Shown piece by piece: positions 35,417 through 44,996 of a DNA stretch of 64,000 nt (position 1 is its first letter; each line of letters begins with the position of its first letter). The stretch is from Parendozoicomonas haliclonae (GTDB lineage: Bacteria; Pseudomonadota; Gammaproteobacteria; Pseudomonadales; Endozoicomonadaceae). Location: the NCBI RefSeq assembly GCF_900174585.1, contig NZ_FWPT01000011.1, positions 62,001 through 126,000 on the forward strand. The letters run 5' to 3'. Both the position numbers and the translations under genes were made by a program. The notes under the pieces are model-generated. The model worked only from the letters and a program-made list of their open reading frames with translations, was not told the origin of the DNA and made no database searches.

Positions 35417-36943
35417 ATGACGGCACAGGCTGCGCACAAGAAAATCATCATTATTGGCAGTGGGTTTTCCGGGCTGGGCATGGCTATCCGTCTGCAGCAG
35501 AAAGGTATTCATGAATTTCTGATTCTTGAACGGGCCAGCGAAGTCGGCGGCACCTGGCGGGATAACACCTACCCCGGCTGTGCCTGTGATGTGATGTCAC
35601 ACCTTTACTCTTTCTCTTTTGAGCCGAATCCGGACTGGAGCCGCAAATATTCCAGCTGGAAAGAGATTGGAGCCTACCTGAAACGCTGCGCAAAGAAGTA
35701 CAACCTCTACGACAAGATCCGTTTTGGTCAGACGGTTCGCAAAGGTCGCTTTATCGAAGGCCGCAGTATCTGGGAAATCACCAGCGACACCGGTGAAGTG
35801 TTTACCGCCGACTTTGTGGTTGCCGCACCGGGTCCACTCAGTAACCCGGCCATTCCAGATATTCCCGGTAAAGACTCTTTCCAGGGGCAGATGTTTCACT
35901 CTGCCAACTGGAACCATGACTATGATCTGACCGATAAGCGTGTCGCTGTCATCGGCACCGGTGCCAGTGCTATCCAGTTTGTACCGGAGATCGCTAAAAA
36001 GGTGCAGAGCCTGAAGCTGTTCCAGCGCACACCACCCTGGATTCTGCCCAAGCCGGATCGTAAGTTTTTAGGGATTGAGAAGTTCCTATTCCGCTGGCTA
36101 CCGGGCTATCGCAGCCTCACCCGATCCATTATTTACTGGATTAACGAATGGGTTCTTAGCGGCTTGCTCAAGCCGGATTCGGTAAAAGGCAAAATGTATG
36201 CGTCCATTGCCAAATACCACATTAAAAAGGTGATTAAAGACCCTGAGCTGCAGAAGAAAGTCACGCCCGATTACAGCATCGGCTGCAAACGAATTCTTCT
36301 GGCCAACAGCTATTACCCGGCTCTGAATCGTAAGCATGTGGATGTGATTACCGATGGTGTTGAGCGTATTGGTGAAGACCATATCGTGACTCGCAGCGGT
36401 GAAACGTTACCTGTCGATGCCATCATCTGGGGAACCGGCTTTAATGTGACCGAACCTCTGGAAGGCACATCCATTATTGGTATGAACGGAGTAGACCTGA
36501 ACGGCTACTGGCAAAAGAACCAGTTTGAAAATTACTACGGCACTATGGTTTCCGGCTTCCCGAACTGCTTTATGCTGGCCGGCCCCAACACCGGTATCGG
36601 ACATACGTCACTGGTATTTATGATCGAATCCCAGATCAATCTTATTTTGCAGTGTATTGAGAGCATGGAAGATCGGGACGGCAAGGCACTGAATGTAAGA
36701 GCAGATGCCCAGAAGCAGCATTACGATGCACTACAAGAAAAGTCCCGCGGTACCGCCTGGACCTCAGGCTGCAACAGCTGGTATCTGGGAGAGAATGGCC
36801 AGAACCTGGCGATCTGGCCGGATTACACGTTCAAGTACTGGTGGCAGACCCGCAAGATGAACAAGGACGATTTTCAGATCGTCTCCACCCTGTCATCTCG
36901 CGGAACCAAACGGCCAAAGAAGGCCAAGGGCGTTACGCCCTAA
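35417..36943 (+). CDS. Flavin monooxygenase, Baeyer-Villiger type
   Basis: 508 residues. FAD motif IIIIGSGFSGLGMAIRL at the N-terminus, NADPH motif VAVIGTGASAIQFVPEI near residue 175 and the Baeyer-Villiger fingerprint FxGxxxHxxxW (FQGQMFHSANW) before it. Adds oxygen to ketones or related carbonyl compounds using NADPH and O2. The substrate is unknown. The 3' end carries a short palindrome (AGGGCG-TTA-CGCCCT) over the stop codon. Convergent with the GST gene, 3 bp away. Confidence 0.92.
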   Translation: MTAQAAHKKIIIIGSGFSGLGMAIRLQQKGIHEFLILERASEVGGTWRDNTYPGCACDVMSHLYSFSFEPNPDWSRKYSSWKEIGAYLKRCAKKYNLYDKIRFGQTVRKGRFIEGRSIWEITSDTGEVFTADFVVAAPGPLSNPAIPDIPGKDSFQGQMFHSANWNHDYDLTDKRVAVIGTGASAIQFVPEIAKKVQSLKLFQRTPPWILPKPDRKFLGIEKFLFRWLPGYRSLTRSIIYWINEWVLSGLLKPDSVKGKMYASIAKYHIKKVIKDPELQKKVTPDYSIGCKRILLANSYYPALNRKHVDVITDGVERIGEDHIVTRSGETLPVDAIIWGTGFNVTEPLEGTSIIGMNGVDLNGYWQKNQFENYYGTMVSGFPNCFMLAGPNTGIGHTSLVFMIESQINLILQCIESMEDRDGKALNVRADAQKQHYDALQEKSRGTAWTSGCNSWYLGENGQNLAIWPDYTFKYWWQTRKMNKDDFQIVSTLSSRGTKRPKKAKGVTP

Positions 36944-36946
36944 AGC

Positions 36947-37558
36947 TTAAGCCTTAACGCTTTCCCGGGTATTCACCAGCTCATACCAACGCTGGAGATT
37001 CGGATGTTCGTCGCCCATCCGGATCTTAATCACCCGGGCAAAGTCCACCGCGCACAGCAGAATAATATCGGCGATGCTGAAGTTCTCACCGGCAACGTAG
37101 GTGTTGTCAGCCAGCTGGTTTTCCACCACAGATAAAAACTTTACGGCATTCTTGCCAGCTTCCACGCCCCACTCGGGAACCGGTGTCATACGATCTTTGA
37201 AGTAACCTGTCGTATGCTGGAAGCACATACCAACCTGCAGCATAAAATAGATATCACACAGACGTTGCCACATTTCGACCTGCGCCTTTTCCTGCGGTGT
37301 TGAACCCATCAGCGGGTTTTCCGGATACAGCTCTTCAAAGTAACGGCAGATGGCGGTGGTCTCGGTGATGACAGTGCCATCATCCAGTTCCAGATAAGGC
37401 ACCTTACCCAGCGGGTTCTTTGCCAGAACCTCCGGTTTCAGGTTATCACCAGCCTTGATATCCACCTGTACATATTCCACATCCTTCACGCCTTTTTCAG
37501 CGAGAAAGATACGAACACGACGGGGGTTGGGAGCGGTTTGGGTTTCGTAGATTTTCAT
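36947..37558 (-). CDS. Glutathione S-transferase
   Basis: 203 residues from the ATG at 37558, which has AAGGGTG eight bases upstream (a GTG three codons earlier is less likely). N-terminal thioredoxin fold: YETQTAPNPRRVRIFLAEKG, then NPLGKVPYLELDDGTVITETTAICRYFEELYP with the glutathione-binding Pro and the ETTAI site. C-terminal helical domain follows. The catalytic Ser/Tyr position near residue 7-11 is not obvious. Possibly part of detoxification together with the adjacent monooxygenase, though it lies on the opposite strand. Confidence 0.9.
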   Translation of the reverse strand: MKIYETQTAPNPRRVRIFLAEKGVKDVEYVQVDIKAGDNLKPEVLAKNPLGKVPYLELDDGTVITETTAICRYFEELYPENPLMGSTPQEKAQVEMWQRLCDIYFMLQVGMCFQHTTGYFKDRMTPVPEWGVEAGKNAVKFLSVVENQLADNTYVAGENFSIADIILLCAVDFARVIKIRMGDEHPNLQRWYELVNTRESVKA

Positions 37559-37610
37559 TATTATCACCCTTGCTGGTGCTGGACACAGCGAACAAGCATA
37601 TCAGCAGAAT

Positions 37611-37637
37611 AAAAGAAGGGGCAGTGTTCCTGCCCCC
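37611..37637 (-). terminator. Rho-independent terminator after the DeoR regulator
   Basis: GGGGCAG and CTGCCCC pair over 7 bp with loop TGTTC, followed on the minus strand by TTCTTTT. Confidence 0.75.
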
Positions 37638-37655
37638 TCGTTAGTGCTTTGTGAA

Positions 37656-38417
37656 TCAGCTTGCGCAGTAGAATTCCACGCCGGCTTCTTTCAGCATCTC
37701 ACGGCTCTTCTGGCTCAGACGCTCGTCAGTCACGATCAGATCCAGCTCCTTCAGATCACAGATCTTGTGGAAGGAGTAGCAGCCGTACTTCTCACTGTCG
37801 GCAACCAGAATTGAGGTGTCAGCACGCTCGATCATCTTGGCTTTCATGGCCGCACGCTCTTCGGTAGGCGTAGTCAGGCCACGACGAACATCCCAGGAGG
37901 TACAACCGATAAAGGCCATATCCACATGGATAGTGTTCAGGAAGTCCACAACCTTGCTGCCGAGGCAGGACTGGGTCACTTCATCGACCTTGCCACCCGG
38001 AACATACACTTCGATGTTCTTGTAACGGCACAGATACTGGGCCTGAGCCAGATCGGTGGTCACCACGCGGATGCTCTTGTCAGCCAGAGCATGAGCAATT
38101 TCCATACAGGTCGTGCCAGCATCCAGCAGGATAGTGTGGCCATCGTGAACCATGGAAGCCGCATAGTGAGCAATCGCCAGTTTCTCTTCCGGGCTCTGGT
38201 TCTTGCGCACTTCAGTATGAGGCTGGCTGCTGATGAACTGTCCGATTGTTGCTCCGCCGTGAGTACGGCGAACCAGCCCCTGCTCTTCCAGCTTGTTCAG
38301 ATCCCGTCGGATAGTCATGCTGGAAACGCCCAGGTTCTCAGCAAGACTCTCTACGTTGGCATACTCATTCTGACGCAGGTAACTGAGAATGCGCTCACGG
38401 CGCTCAATCGCTAACAA
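37656..38417 (-). CDS. DeoR-family transcriptional regulator (GlpR-like)
   Basis: 253 residues from a TTG at 38417; GGAGGA lies 8 bases before it, whereas the GTG at 38432 has no such site. N-terminal helix-turn-helix (ERILSYLRQNEYANVESLAENLGVSSMTIRRDL), then the DeoR sugar-phosphate isomerase-like domain with DAGTTCMEIA and TDLAQAQYL and MAFIGCTSWDVRRGLTTPTEERAAMK. Ligand is probably a phosphorylated sugar or glycerol-3-phosphate, not identified. No adjacent catabolic genes reveal the pathway. Confidence 0.85.
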   Translation of the reverse strand: MLAIERRERILSYLRQNEYANVESLAENLGVSSMTIRRDLNKLEEQGLVRRTHGGATIGQFISSQPHTEVRKNQSPEEKLAIAHYAASMVHDGHTILLDAGTTCMEIAHALADKSIRVVTTDLAQAQYLCRYKNIEVYVPGGKVDEVTQSCLGSKVVDFLNTIHVDMAFIGCTSWDVRRGLTTPTEERAAMKAKMIERADTSILVADSEKYGCYSFHKICDLKELDLIVTDERLSQKSREMLKEAGVEFYCAS

Positions 38418-38432
38418 GGGGCTCTCCTCCAC

Positions 38433-38736
38433 TCATACGGTCTATCCCCGTTTCCAATGTGTATTCCGGCCGGGGTAACAAAATCAAACAACCAATTTTA
38501 TAGGTATTACCCGTTTCCATCCTCTTCGGAAAATCCATATACCCGTACCGACTTTGGTCGCACGATCAGAACTAACGTCTGACCAGATAGTCAGTATTAG
38601 TAACCATCACTGCGCACAGGAATGCGCGGGGGTTCCTGCTTTCAGATTCTGGCCAGTATGAAGCCAGAACGGTAGGAACCCGGCTGCCAATAAGCCGGAT
38701 GGTAAGACTTTAGTCGGATAAAACACGGAGGTTGTT
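38433..38736. other. Intergenic stretch with two direct repeats and structured leader
   Basis: CCCGTTTCCA occurs at 38447-38456 and 38510-38519, 63 bp apart, about six helical turns, a spacing suited to a repressor such as the adjacent DeoR protein. Further on, nested hairpins occur: GGGTTCCT/AGGAACCC (38630-38681) enclosing TTCTGGC/GCCAGAA, then CCGGCT/AGCCGG (38680-38698). These lie just upstream of the coiled-coil gene start, whose Shine-Dalgarno is GGAGG. Confidence 0.6.
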
Positions 38737-40242
38737 ATGAACACATTGATAAATGCCACGGCCCAGAGATTCCCGGCTCTGGCCTCAACAGCAGCAAAGG
38801 CCATCCAGCCTGTTTCCGGAGCGCTGGCCAATCGCATTGTGGCCGCAGTTCCTGCCAGTACCTCAACAGCTCTGCAGGTGGCCGGTTCCACCAGCAGGTT
38901 TTCAGCGCTGTTCGCCCAGTGCATGGCTAAGATTGGACAGGGCTGTGAGCTTGCCGTTAGGAACGTGACGCTGGCCCAGAATTTTGTCGGTACCAAGCTC
39001 CTGCAGAACTTCAGCAATCCGTACTGCACGGCCATTGGTGAATACCTGACCAGCGTAGGCTCAACATCGACTGCACTGATGGTTCGTCCGGAAGGCGCTC
39101 TGCTGACAGCCGTTGAAGCACTCAAAATTGCTTCCACAGCTCTGGGAGTTTCCCTGCCGATTATTACCCCGGCTATCTCCACACTTTGGAACTACCTCTC
39201 TTACAGACGCGGTGTTTCCAGCGAGGCCGCAGCCAATGAGCTGGCCAAGCGTGCTATTAACGAAACGGCTGCGGATGATGTTGATTCCCGCGTGCAGATG
39301 ATGAACGACCGTATCGAAGAGCTTCAGGGCAAAAAAGCCCAGTACAAGAAGCTTTCCGAACGCAGCCTGTTCTCCCTGTCTGGCACCGTGAAGTTCCTGG
39401 TCTGCAATATTTCACCCATGATGTTGCTGCCTCAAATTGGCGTGCCGGCTGCTGCCGTTGTCATTCTTGGCAGTGCTGTCGCACACCTGATCAGTCACCA
39501 TGCTGAAGCCCATATGAACCGCAAGGCGGCTGAGAAAATGGATGATCTGATCGACGATATGAAGCAGGCTCTGGCCCGTGATGAGATGTACCAGAAGCAG
39601 CTCGCCGAAGCGGAAGATAATGTACGGGCCCAATTGGAAATCACCCAAAGGGAAGCTCAGGAAACCATTGACGACCTGAAGGACAATAACGAACTTCAGC
39701 GTCAGGCTTATGCAGAGATGCTCGACTCTTATGAAGAGAGCGTGAAGGAGAAAAACGAGAATATCTCTGAACTTGAGCAGCAAAGAGGGTATCTGATGGC
39801 AGACATGGATAATCTGTTCACAGAAAACACCAGGCTATCCAACGACAAGAACCATCTGATCACCCACAGTGAAGAGTTGGAAGCACGCAACAAGGCCCAG
39901 GCTGATGAAATTATCAGGCTGACCAGTGCGCTGAATGAAGCCCGGATGCATATTGAGAAGCCGGTAATAGCGCCTGCTCCCACTTTTGCTCGCAGCTCAA
40001 GCATCCCGGCCGGCTTCAAGCCTGCCGCAGTGCTACCCCTCCAGACAGAGTCTCTCCAGACTGAGACACTCCCTCCGGAGCTTCAGCTGGATGATGACGA
40101 AGATGAAGAACAAGACGATCTGGCTTCATTGCCAACGCTGGAGCCCTCTCTTCAGCAGGCTCAGACAGCCAGTGACTGGTGCTGGTACAAGCCCTGGACA
40201 TGGGGAGGCTCCAGCACCCCATCTCCAATCATAACTGTCTGA
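38737..40242 (+). CDS. Inc-like membrane protein with long coiled coil, copy 1
   Basis: 501 residues. Residues 1-205 are Ala/Ser/Thr-rich and helical. A paired hydrophobic region at about 212-253 (SGTVKFLVCNISPMMLLPQIG, AAVVILGSAVAHLIS) is followed by a coiled coil of roughly 160 residues (262-420) and a Pro/Glu-rich C-terminus. This order, a bilobed hydrophobic segment then a coiled coil, resembles chlamydial Inc proteins that sit in host vacuole membranes. No family recognised by sequence. It has a GGAGG ribosome site eight bases upstream and its own terminator. The paralog follows 196 bp later. Confidence 0.7.
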   Translation: MNTLINATAQRFPALASTAAKAIQPVSGALANRIVAAVPASTSTALQVAGSTSRFSALFAQCMAKIGQGCELAVRNVTLAQNFVGTKLLQNFSNPYCTAIGEYLTSVGSTSTALMVRPEGALLTAVEALKIASTALGVSLPIITPAISTLWNYLSYRRGVSSEAAANELAKRAINETAADDVDSRVQMMNDRIEELQGKKAQYKKLSERSLFSLSGTVKFLVCNISPMMLLPQIGVPAAAVVILGSAVAHLISHHAEAHMNRKAAEKMDDLIDDMKQALARDEMYQKQLAEAEDNVRAQLEITQREAQETIDDLKDNNELQRQAYAEMLDSYEESVKEKNENISELEQQRGYLMADMDNLFTENTRLSNDKNHLITHSEELEARNKAQADEIIRLTSALNEARMHIEKPVIAPAPTFARSSSIPAGFKPAAVLPLQTESLQTETLPPELQLDDDEDEEQDDLASLPTLEPSLQQAQTASDWCWYKPWTWGGSSTPSPIITV

Positions 40243-40269
40243 CTTTAAAAGAATTACCTCCGATATTAT

Positions 40270-40292
40270 GCCGGCTCTGCCGGCTTTTTTTT
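40270..40292 (+). terminator. Rho-independent terminator of the first coiled-coil gene
   Basis: GCCGGC repeated around TCT (6-bp stem) followed by a run of eight T. Confidence 0.85.
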
Positions 40293-40438
40293 GTTCCCTG
40301 AAAATCCCCGCCTAACACTTTGGTCGAACTTTTCCCCAACAACCCGGTCAATTATTGAGCTACTCGCCCCCGGAATGGATCTGTGGGGCAGCATGGTGCT
40401 GACAAAGAATTCTGTAATAAGACAAGGAGGTCTTAGAC

Positions 40439-42004
40439 ATGTCTAACAACCAAGTAGAAGGTGCTGCGCAAATCTTCGGTTATGCGGTACCTGAAAAAGT
40501 AATCGCAATGACCAACACAGTCAGCACCTATTGTGGTGCCGGCGTTAAACTGGTCACTGAAGCTCAGAGCTACGTCCGTGATGCCATCACTGCTCGTGCC
40601 CCAGAGCTCCTGAAGATGTCCGATACAACGTCTGTCATCCTGCCTCACCTGGGCCGGACCAGTGTTGCCTCCCTTTCCATTGTTGCAGCTCCTGCTGTTA
40701 CCCCCTTCCTGCTGAACGTTGCTCGCACATTCAAAAGACGTGCAGTTGCCGTATTCCAGAACAGAACCAACCGTCAGATTCTGGCCAAGGTTGAGAAAGC
40801 AGGAGATAGAGACCAGAAGATCAAGCTTCTGAATGATCGCGCTGCCGTACTTAACAAGAAGGCGACTGCTCAGGAAACATACGGTTGTGGCAGCAAACTG
40901 GCCAGCGTATTCAACTACCTGGCAGTTCCTGTTTCCACTATTGCTGTTCTGCCGCAAATCTCTGCGATGACAGCCTCCATGCCTCTGGTATGTGGCTTTA
41001 TCCCGGCTGCCGCTCCGGCATTCGCAATCGTAACTGTTGCTTCCCTTGGCTTCGTTTGGGGCTGTGGCAAGTACAACAGCTGGAGAAACAGCGCCAACGC
41101 TCAGGCAACTCGTGAGCAGGCTGAAGATTTCTCTCGCCGCGCCGAAGTTTTGCAGCTGGAAAAAAATCTGTTAGCCGAATCGGCTGCCAGAGCTCAAGCC
41201 ACAACTCAAGTCACTGATCTGACTAGAGATAAGGACACGCTTACAGGACAAAAGACGGCTTTGGAAAATGAAGCCAATGGTCTGAGAACTGACAAGACTA
41301 ACCTGACTGAGGCCAACACTGGCCTGCGGAACGAAAATCAGCAGTTGAGCCAGCAGAAAACCACTCTGACTCAGGAAGTTGATGGTCTGAAAAAAGAAAA
41401 GACAACCCTGACCAGCGCCAGAGATGAACTGCAGGGTGCTAATCAACAGCTGAGCCAGCAGAAAGCTGTAGCCCTTCAGGAGAAAACCGCAGCCATTAAG
41501 GAAAAAGATCGTCTGACTCGCGATAATGGGACTCTCAACGCAGAGTTGAATCTGATGCGGGAAACCAATCAGACTCTGAATGGTGAGAAGCTGCAGGCTG
41601 AAGAGCAGCGCGATGCCAATGCTGAAGCTAGAGATACTTTCCAGACTCAGCTGACCGCGGCTCGTAAGCTCAACACCGAGAAGGACGAGCAGATCGCACA
41701 GTTTCAGGAACAGTTGGCCGACCTGACTGAGCAGCTGAAAAAGATGAAGGAAGCGAAAGAGACTGCCGAACAGATTTCGGCCCTCGTTGCTAAGGGTTCA
41801 GACACCGTTAAGGATGAGGTCGTTGCCCTTAAGCTTCAGGTCAAGCTTTACGAAGAAAAGCTCCAGTCAAAGTCTGGTGATGACTCAGGCATCAATACGC
41901 CTGCTCGTCAGAACTCTCAGGAAGAGCCTCATGAAGAACTTCCTGTAGAGCCTCGCAATGAAGAAGGAAACGAGGAAGGCGAAGAGGATAAAAAAGAAGA
42001 TTAA
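40439..42004 (+). CDS. Inc-like membrane protein with long coiled coil, copy 2
   Basis: 521 residues, with AAGGAGG seven bases before the ATG, a strong ribosome site. Residues 1-150 are helical. A hydrophobic stretch at about 155-208 (VFNYLAVPVSTIAVLPQISAM, VCGFIPAAAPAFAIVTVASLGF) precedes a coiled coil of about 240 residues with internal repeats (NQQLSQQKTTLTQ, NQQLSQQKAVALQ) and an acidic tail of about 25 residues. Shares LLNDRAAVLNKK versus MMNDRIEELQGK and LPQI blocks with copy 1, so it is a diverged duplicate. Function unknown. Confidence 0.7.
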   Translation: MSNNQVEGAAQIFGYAVPEKVIAMTNTVSTYCGAGVKLVTEAQSYVRDAITARAPELLKMSDTTSVILPHLGRTSVASLSIVAAPAVTPFLLNVARTFKRRAVAVFQNRTNRQILAKVEKAGDRDQKIKLLNDRAAVLNKKATAQETYGCGSKLASVFNYLAVPVSTIAVLPQISAMTASMPLVCGFIPAAAPAFAIVTVASLGFVWGCGKYNSWRNSANAQATREQAEDFSRRAEVLQLEKNLLAESAARAQATTQVTDLTRDKDTLTGQKTALENEANGLRTDKTNLTEANTGLRNENQQLSQQKTTLTQEVDGLKKEKTTLTSARDELQGANQQLSQQKAVALQEKTAAIKEKDRLTRDNGTLNAELNLMRETNQTLNGEKLQAEEQRDANAEARDTFQTQLTAARKLNTEKDEQIAQFQEQLADLTEQLKKMKEAKETAEQISALVAKGSDTVKDEVVALKLQVKLYEEKLQSKSGDDSGINTPARQNSQEEPHEELPVEPRNEEGNEEGEEDKKED

Positions 42005-42020
42005 TCCCTGATGTGATTTA

Positions 42021-42045
42021 AGAGCCGGCTTGCCGGCTCTTTTTA
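42021..42045 (+). terminator. Rho-independent terminator of the second coiled-coil gene
   Basis: AGAGCCGGC and GCCGGCTCT pair over 9 bp with a two-base loop and a five-T tract. It ends at the stop of the convergent pdsS gene. Confidence 0.85.
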
Positions 42046-44127
42046 TTGCGCAGGAAAGTTGAGCGAGAAAATAACACCGTTGTTAGCAGTTCTGTTCTCT
42101 CCCACGATGGAACCACCATGCTTCTCCATCACCAGGCGGGCAATATAAAGCCCAAGCCCCAGATGAGGTTTTTCATCCCGGGTTTTGCGCACAGAAACCA
42201 TAGATTCAAACAGCCGCCCCTGCATTGCTTCAGGTAGAAGATCGCCGTCGTTTGCAACCGTCAAACAATAACCACGGCCGTTAGCTTGCAGCCCAAGGGT
42301 AACCTCACCCTGCTCGCTGCAAAAGTCCACAGCATTGGCGACCAACTTATCCATGGCCTGAACCACCAGCTCAGGAATAATTCGCACAGGACAGGAAGCC
42401 TGGGGAGAGGAAAGCTGAAAGCGGGCATCCGGATAAATCGCACTGTATGCCTGAAACAGATCAGACAGCATGGCGGCAAGATCAACCGTTTCAAACTCCT
42501 GCAGGTCGGCATCGCTGGCGATCATATTTTCCAAACGCGTGGCCTCACTGATGCTGTTCAGAATCAGGCCCAACCGATCTGCACCATCCAGTGCACGGCT
42601 GGCATACATTTGCCCTTTGTCGTTCAGACTTTCGTGGGAGAGATTATCCAGAGAAGAGCGCACTACCGCGAGAGGCGTGCGCAACTCATGGGAGAGCTTG
42701 CTGCCCAAGGTGCGCAGATATTCCGTATGTTCCTGCTGCCGACGAATCATGGCAGCAATGCTGCGGGAGAGTTCCCCCAGCTCATCTCTGGATGTACTGA
42801 CCGGAAACTCCAGAGTAGAACGCCCTTCCCGGCCATCCTGAAAGAATCGCTCTGTCGCCTGATTCAGCTTTCTGATGCGTAGAGAAAGCCAGGAGGCATA
42901 ACCAAGCAGACCACCGGCCACCAGCACAATCACCAGCAGACTTAGGGAAAACAGCCGGTTAAAGGAGCGGCTGGCCAGCGCCATAATGGCATCACTACCC
43001 TGCTCGGCAATCAGGGCTCCAACAATCTGCGGATCCTGATCCTCACCCTGTTTGATCAAAGGCCAGGCTGCCAGCAACATATAATTATCATTCTGTCGCC
43101 GCCAGACGGCAGAAGGCTCCCCCGCCAAAACACTTTTCAAAGGACTGTTCTGCCAGCTTCCGGTTCGCCATCCGGCCTGATATTCAGGAATATTGTTCCA
43201 GCTAAGAATTTTTCGGTAGACCCAACTGATCAACCAGAACGGTTCTTCCTGATGATGATCTTCTGTATGACCTACACGGGTTTTGGCAATCTGCCAGCCG
43301 GCGTTATCGATAACGCCTAAACGCAGATCATCTTCCAGAAAAGGTTCCAGAGCCTGCGTCAAAGGTTCATCCGGCAGCACCAGAACACCCGGAAGCGTAT
43401 TAACTGTCGGCTGGCTGGCAAAGGAGCTGATCACACCTTTACCGGTGCCATCCAGAATACGGAAACCAAAGTGCCGGAAACCATCATCGGAGACTGGAAG
43501 CAGGCTGATGGGAATCGCCAGTTCAAGTTGGTAACCATCGGGGATATCCCGCCAGTAACCCCGAATCCGGTTTTCACGGAAGGTCGGCTGGCTGCTGATA
43601 TTCGTTATCAATCTGGGAACCACCGGGCCGGGAGCTTCGGTGGTAATGGAATACCTCTGCACCGCTTTATCTGGCACTGCGCTTCCGGTCAGCAGTTCTA
43701 TTCTGTCACTGCTAAATTGATGGCTGCCCTGGGGCGCAAAATACACGACATTACCTGTGTGCACCTGAAAAGCCAGATACAGTGTTGAGCTATGAATAGC
43801 AGTAAAGACACGGGCCGAAAAATCAGGATGGCCGGCATCAGCATAAGGGCGGCTGGTCAGATCCCGGGCTTTCCAGTCTTCAAAATAACCATCGATCAAT
43901 AGCGGCGAAGAGACTGGCTGCACATAAACAGAACCATTGCCGTTTATTGATTCAGGCAAAAGCCCCTGCAGGGCAAGACTGGCAGCCATCGAACGCAGAG
44001 AAGCATTCAACACCTGAACCTGTTGCTCCCGGTAGGTCAGCTCCATCTCCTGAACCCAGCGCACACCAGCCAGAGGCAGTGCCAGCAATAAAAGACTAAC
44101 AACCAGTAACTGCCGCCCCAGTTTCAT
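42043..44127 (-). CDS. pdsS: Sensor histidine kinase of the proteobacterial dedicated sortase system
   Basis: 694 residues. N-terminal helix, a large periplasmic region with SSPLLIDGYFEDWKARDL (CBM9-like) and LDGTGKGVISSF, a second membrane helix (LLVIVLVAGGLLGYASWLSL), a HAMP-like linker, the phosphoacceptor KLSHELRTPLAVV and an ATPase domain ending GLGLYIARLVMEKHGGSIVG. The length and the unusual periplasmic region fit the TIGR03785 kinase that pairs with sortase systems of marine proteobacteria. It overlaps pdsR by 4 bp. No sortase gene is seen in this window. Confidence 0.78.
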   Translation of the reverse strand: MKLGRQLLVVSLLLLALPLAGVRWVQEMELTYREQQVQVLNASLRSMAASLALQGLLPESINGNGSVYVQPVSSPLLIDGYFEDWKARDLTSRPYADAGHPDFSARVFTAIHSSTLYLAFQVHTGNVVYFAPQGSHQFSSDRIELLTGSAVPDKAVQRYSITTEAPGPVVPRLITNISSQPTFRENRIRGYWRDIPDGYQLELAIPISLLPVSDDGFRHFGFRILDGTGKGVISSFASQPTVNTLPGVLVLPDEPLTQALEPFLEDDLRLGVIDNAGWQIAKTRVGHTEDHHQEEPFWLISWVYRKILSWNNIPEYQAGWRTGSWQNSPLKSVLAGEPSAVWRRQNDNYMLLAAWPLIKQGEDQDPQIVGALIAEQGSDAIMALASRSFNRLFSLSLLVIVLVAGGLLGYASWLSLRIRKLNQATERFFQDGREGRSTLEFPVSTSRDELGELSRSIAAMIRRQQEHTEYLRTLGSKLSHELRTPLAVVRSSLDNLSHESLNDKGQMYASRALDGADRLGLILNSISEATRLENMIASDADLQEFETVDLAAMLSDLFQAYSAIYPDARFQLSSPQASCPVRIIPELVVQAMDKLVANAVDFCSEQGEVTLGLQANGRGYCLTVANDGDLLPEAMQGRLFESMVSVRKTRDEKPHLGLGLYIARLVMEKHGGSIVGENRTANNGVIFSLNFPAQ

Positions 44128-44831
44128 CCTGTTCGACTGCTCCAGCGATATCCCATGCCGTAGGCGGTTTCTATCTCATTAAAACCATCATCAAGCGACT
44201 GAAACTTGCGACGAATCCGTTTGATATGGGAGGTAATGGTGTTGTTATCGAGTACTGTCCGGGCGGCATCCATCAGCTGCTGGCGGTTACGAACCTGACC
44301 GGGGTAATGGGCTAAACAATGCACAATCCAGAACTCCGTTACCGTAAGATCGAGCGGCTGACCTTTCCAGGTCACCAGCATTCGATCCACGTTAATAGCC
44401 AGATCACCCCGTTCCAGAGTTTCATCTGCTTCCGCCTGCGGCTGGCTGATACGCTCCATCCTGCGCAGTAAGGCATGAACCCGAGCCATCATATGGGCGA
44501 TGCTGATATCTTTGGTCAGATAATCATCAGCCCCCAACCGCAGGCCGGATATCACATCCAGCTCATCACCCCGGGCGGTTAAAAACACGATCGGTAATTG
44601 CGGTGCCATGGAGCGAAGCTCTCGACACAAATCAAAGCCGCCTTCCATCTCATCGCCAAGGCCCACATCAATAACAGCCAGATCAGGGAGTGCCAGCCGA
44701 AAGCCGGCCATGGCGGATTCACGATCGGAATAACAGCGTACAGAAAAACCATAACGCTCAAAGGCATCACGGTAATTCGCGGCAATTGCCGGTTCATCTT
44801 CCACAATCGCTATCGTGCGGGCCATATCCAT
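44124..44831 (-). CDS. pdsR: Response regulator of the dedicated sortase system
   Basis: 235 residues. Receiver domain (VEDEPAIAANYRDAF, phosphorylated Asp in DLAVIDVGLGD, conserved Thr/Ala in FLTARGD, Lys in YLTKDI), then an OmpR-type winged helix (LTVTEFWIVHCLAHYPGQVRNRQQL, then GYRW). The start is ATG at 44831 or the ATG two codons later. Coupled to pdsS. It probably controls sortase or target genes not in this window. Confidence 0.82.
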   Translation of the reverse strand: MDMARTIAIVEDEPAIAANYRDAFERYGFSVRCYSDRESAMAGFRLALPDLAVIDVGLGDEMEGGFDLCRELRSMAPQLPIVFLTARGDELDVISGLRLGADDYLTKDISIAHMMARVHALLRRMERISQPQAEADETLERGDLAINVDRMLVTWKGQPLDLTVTEFWIVHCLAHYPGQVRNRQQLMDAARTVLDNNTITSHIKRIRRKFQSLDDGFNEIETAYGMGYRWSSRTG

Positions 44832-44996
44832 AGGTACCAGGCATTTTTATCCGGCTCAGATTATCACAATCAAACGTCAACAGACCCTAAGCGTACGTTC
44901 GTACTTTGATTATTCAGGCTCAGAATCAAAAAAGGTTCTATGCCGCTGCTAGACTCTCATACCATTCGCAAGGCTTATTCAGCACCATAATCCCAA

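Noticed and set aside
36927-36941. AGGGCG-TTA-CGCCCT hairpin at the monooxygenase stop as a terminator
   Set aside because: Short stem, no U-tract and it overlaps coding sequence.
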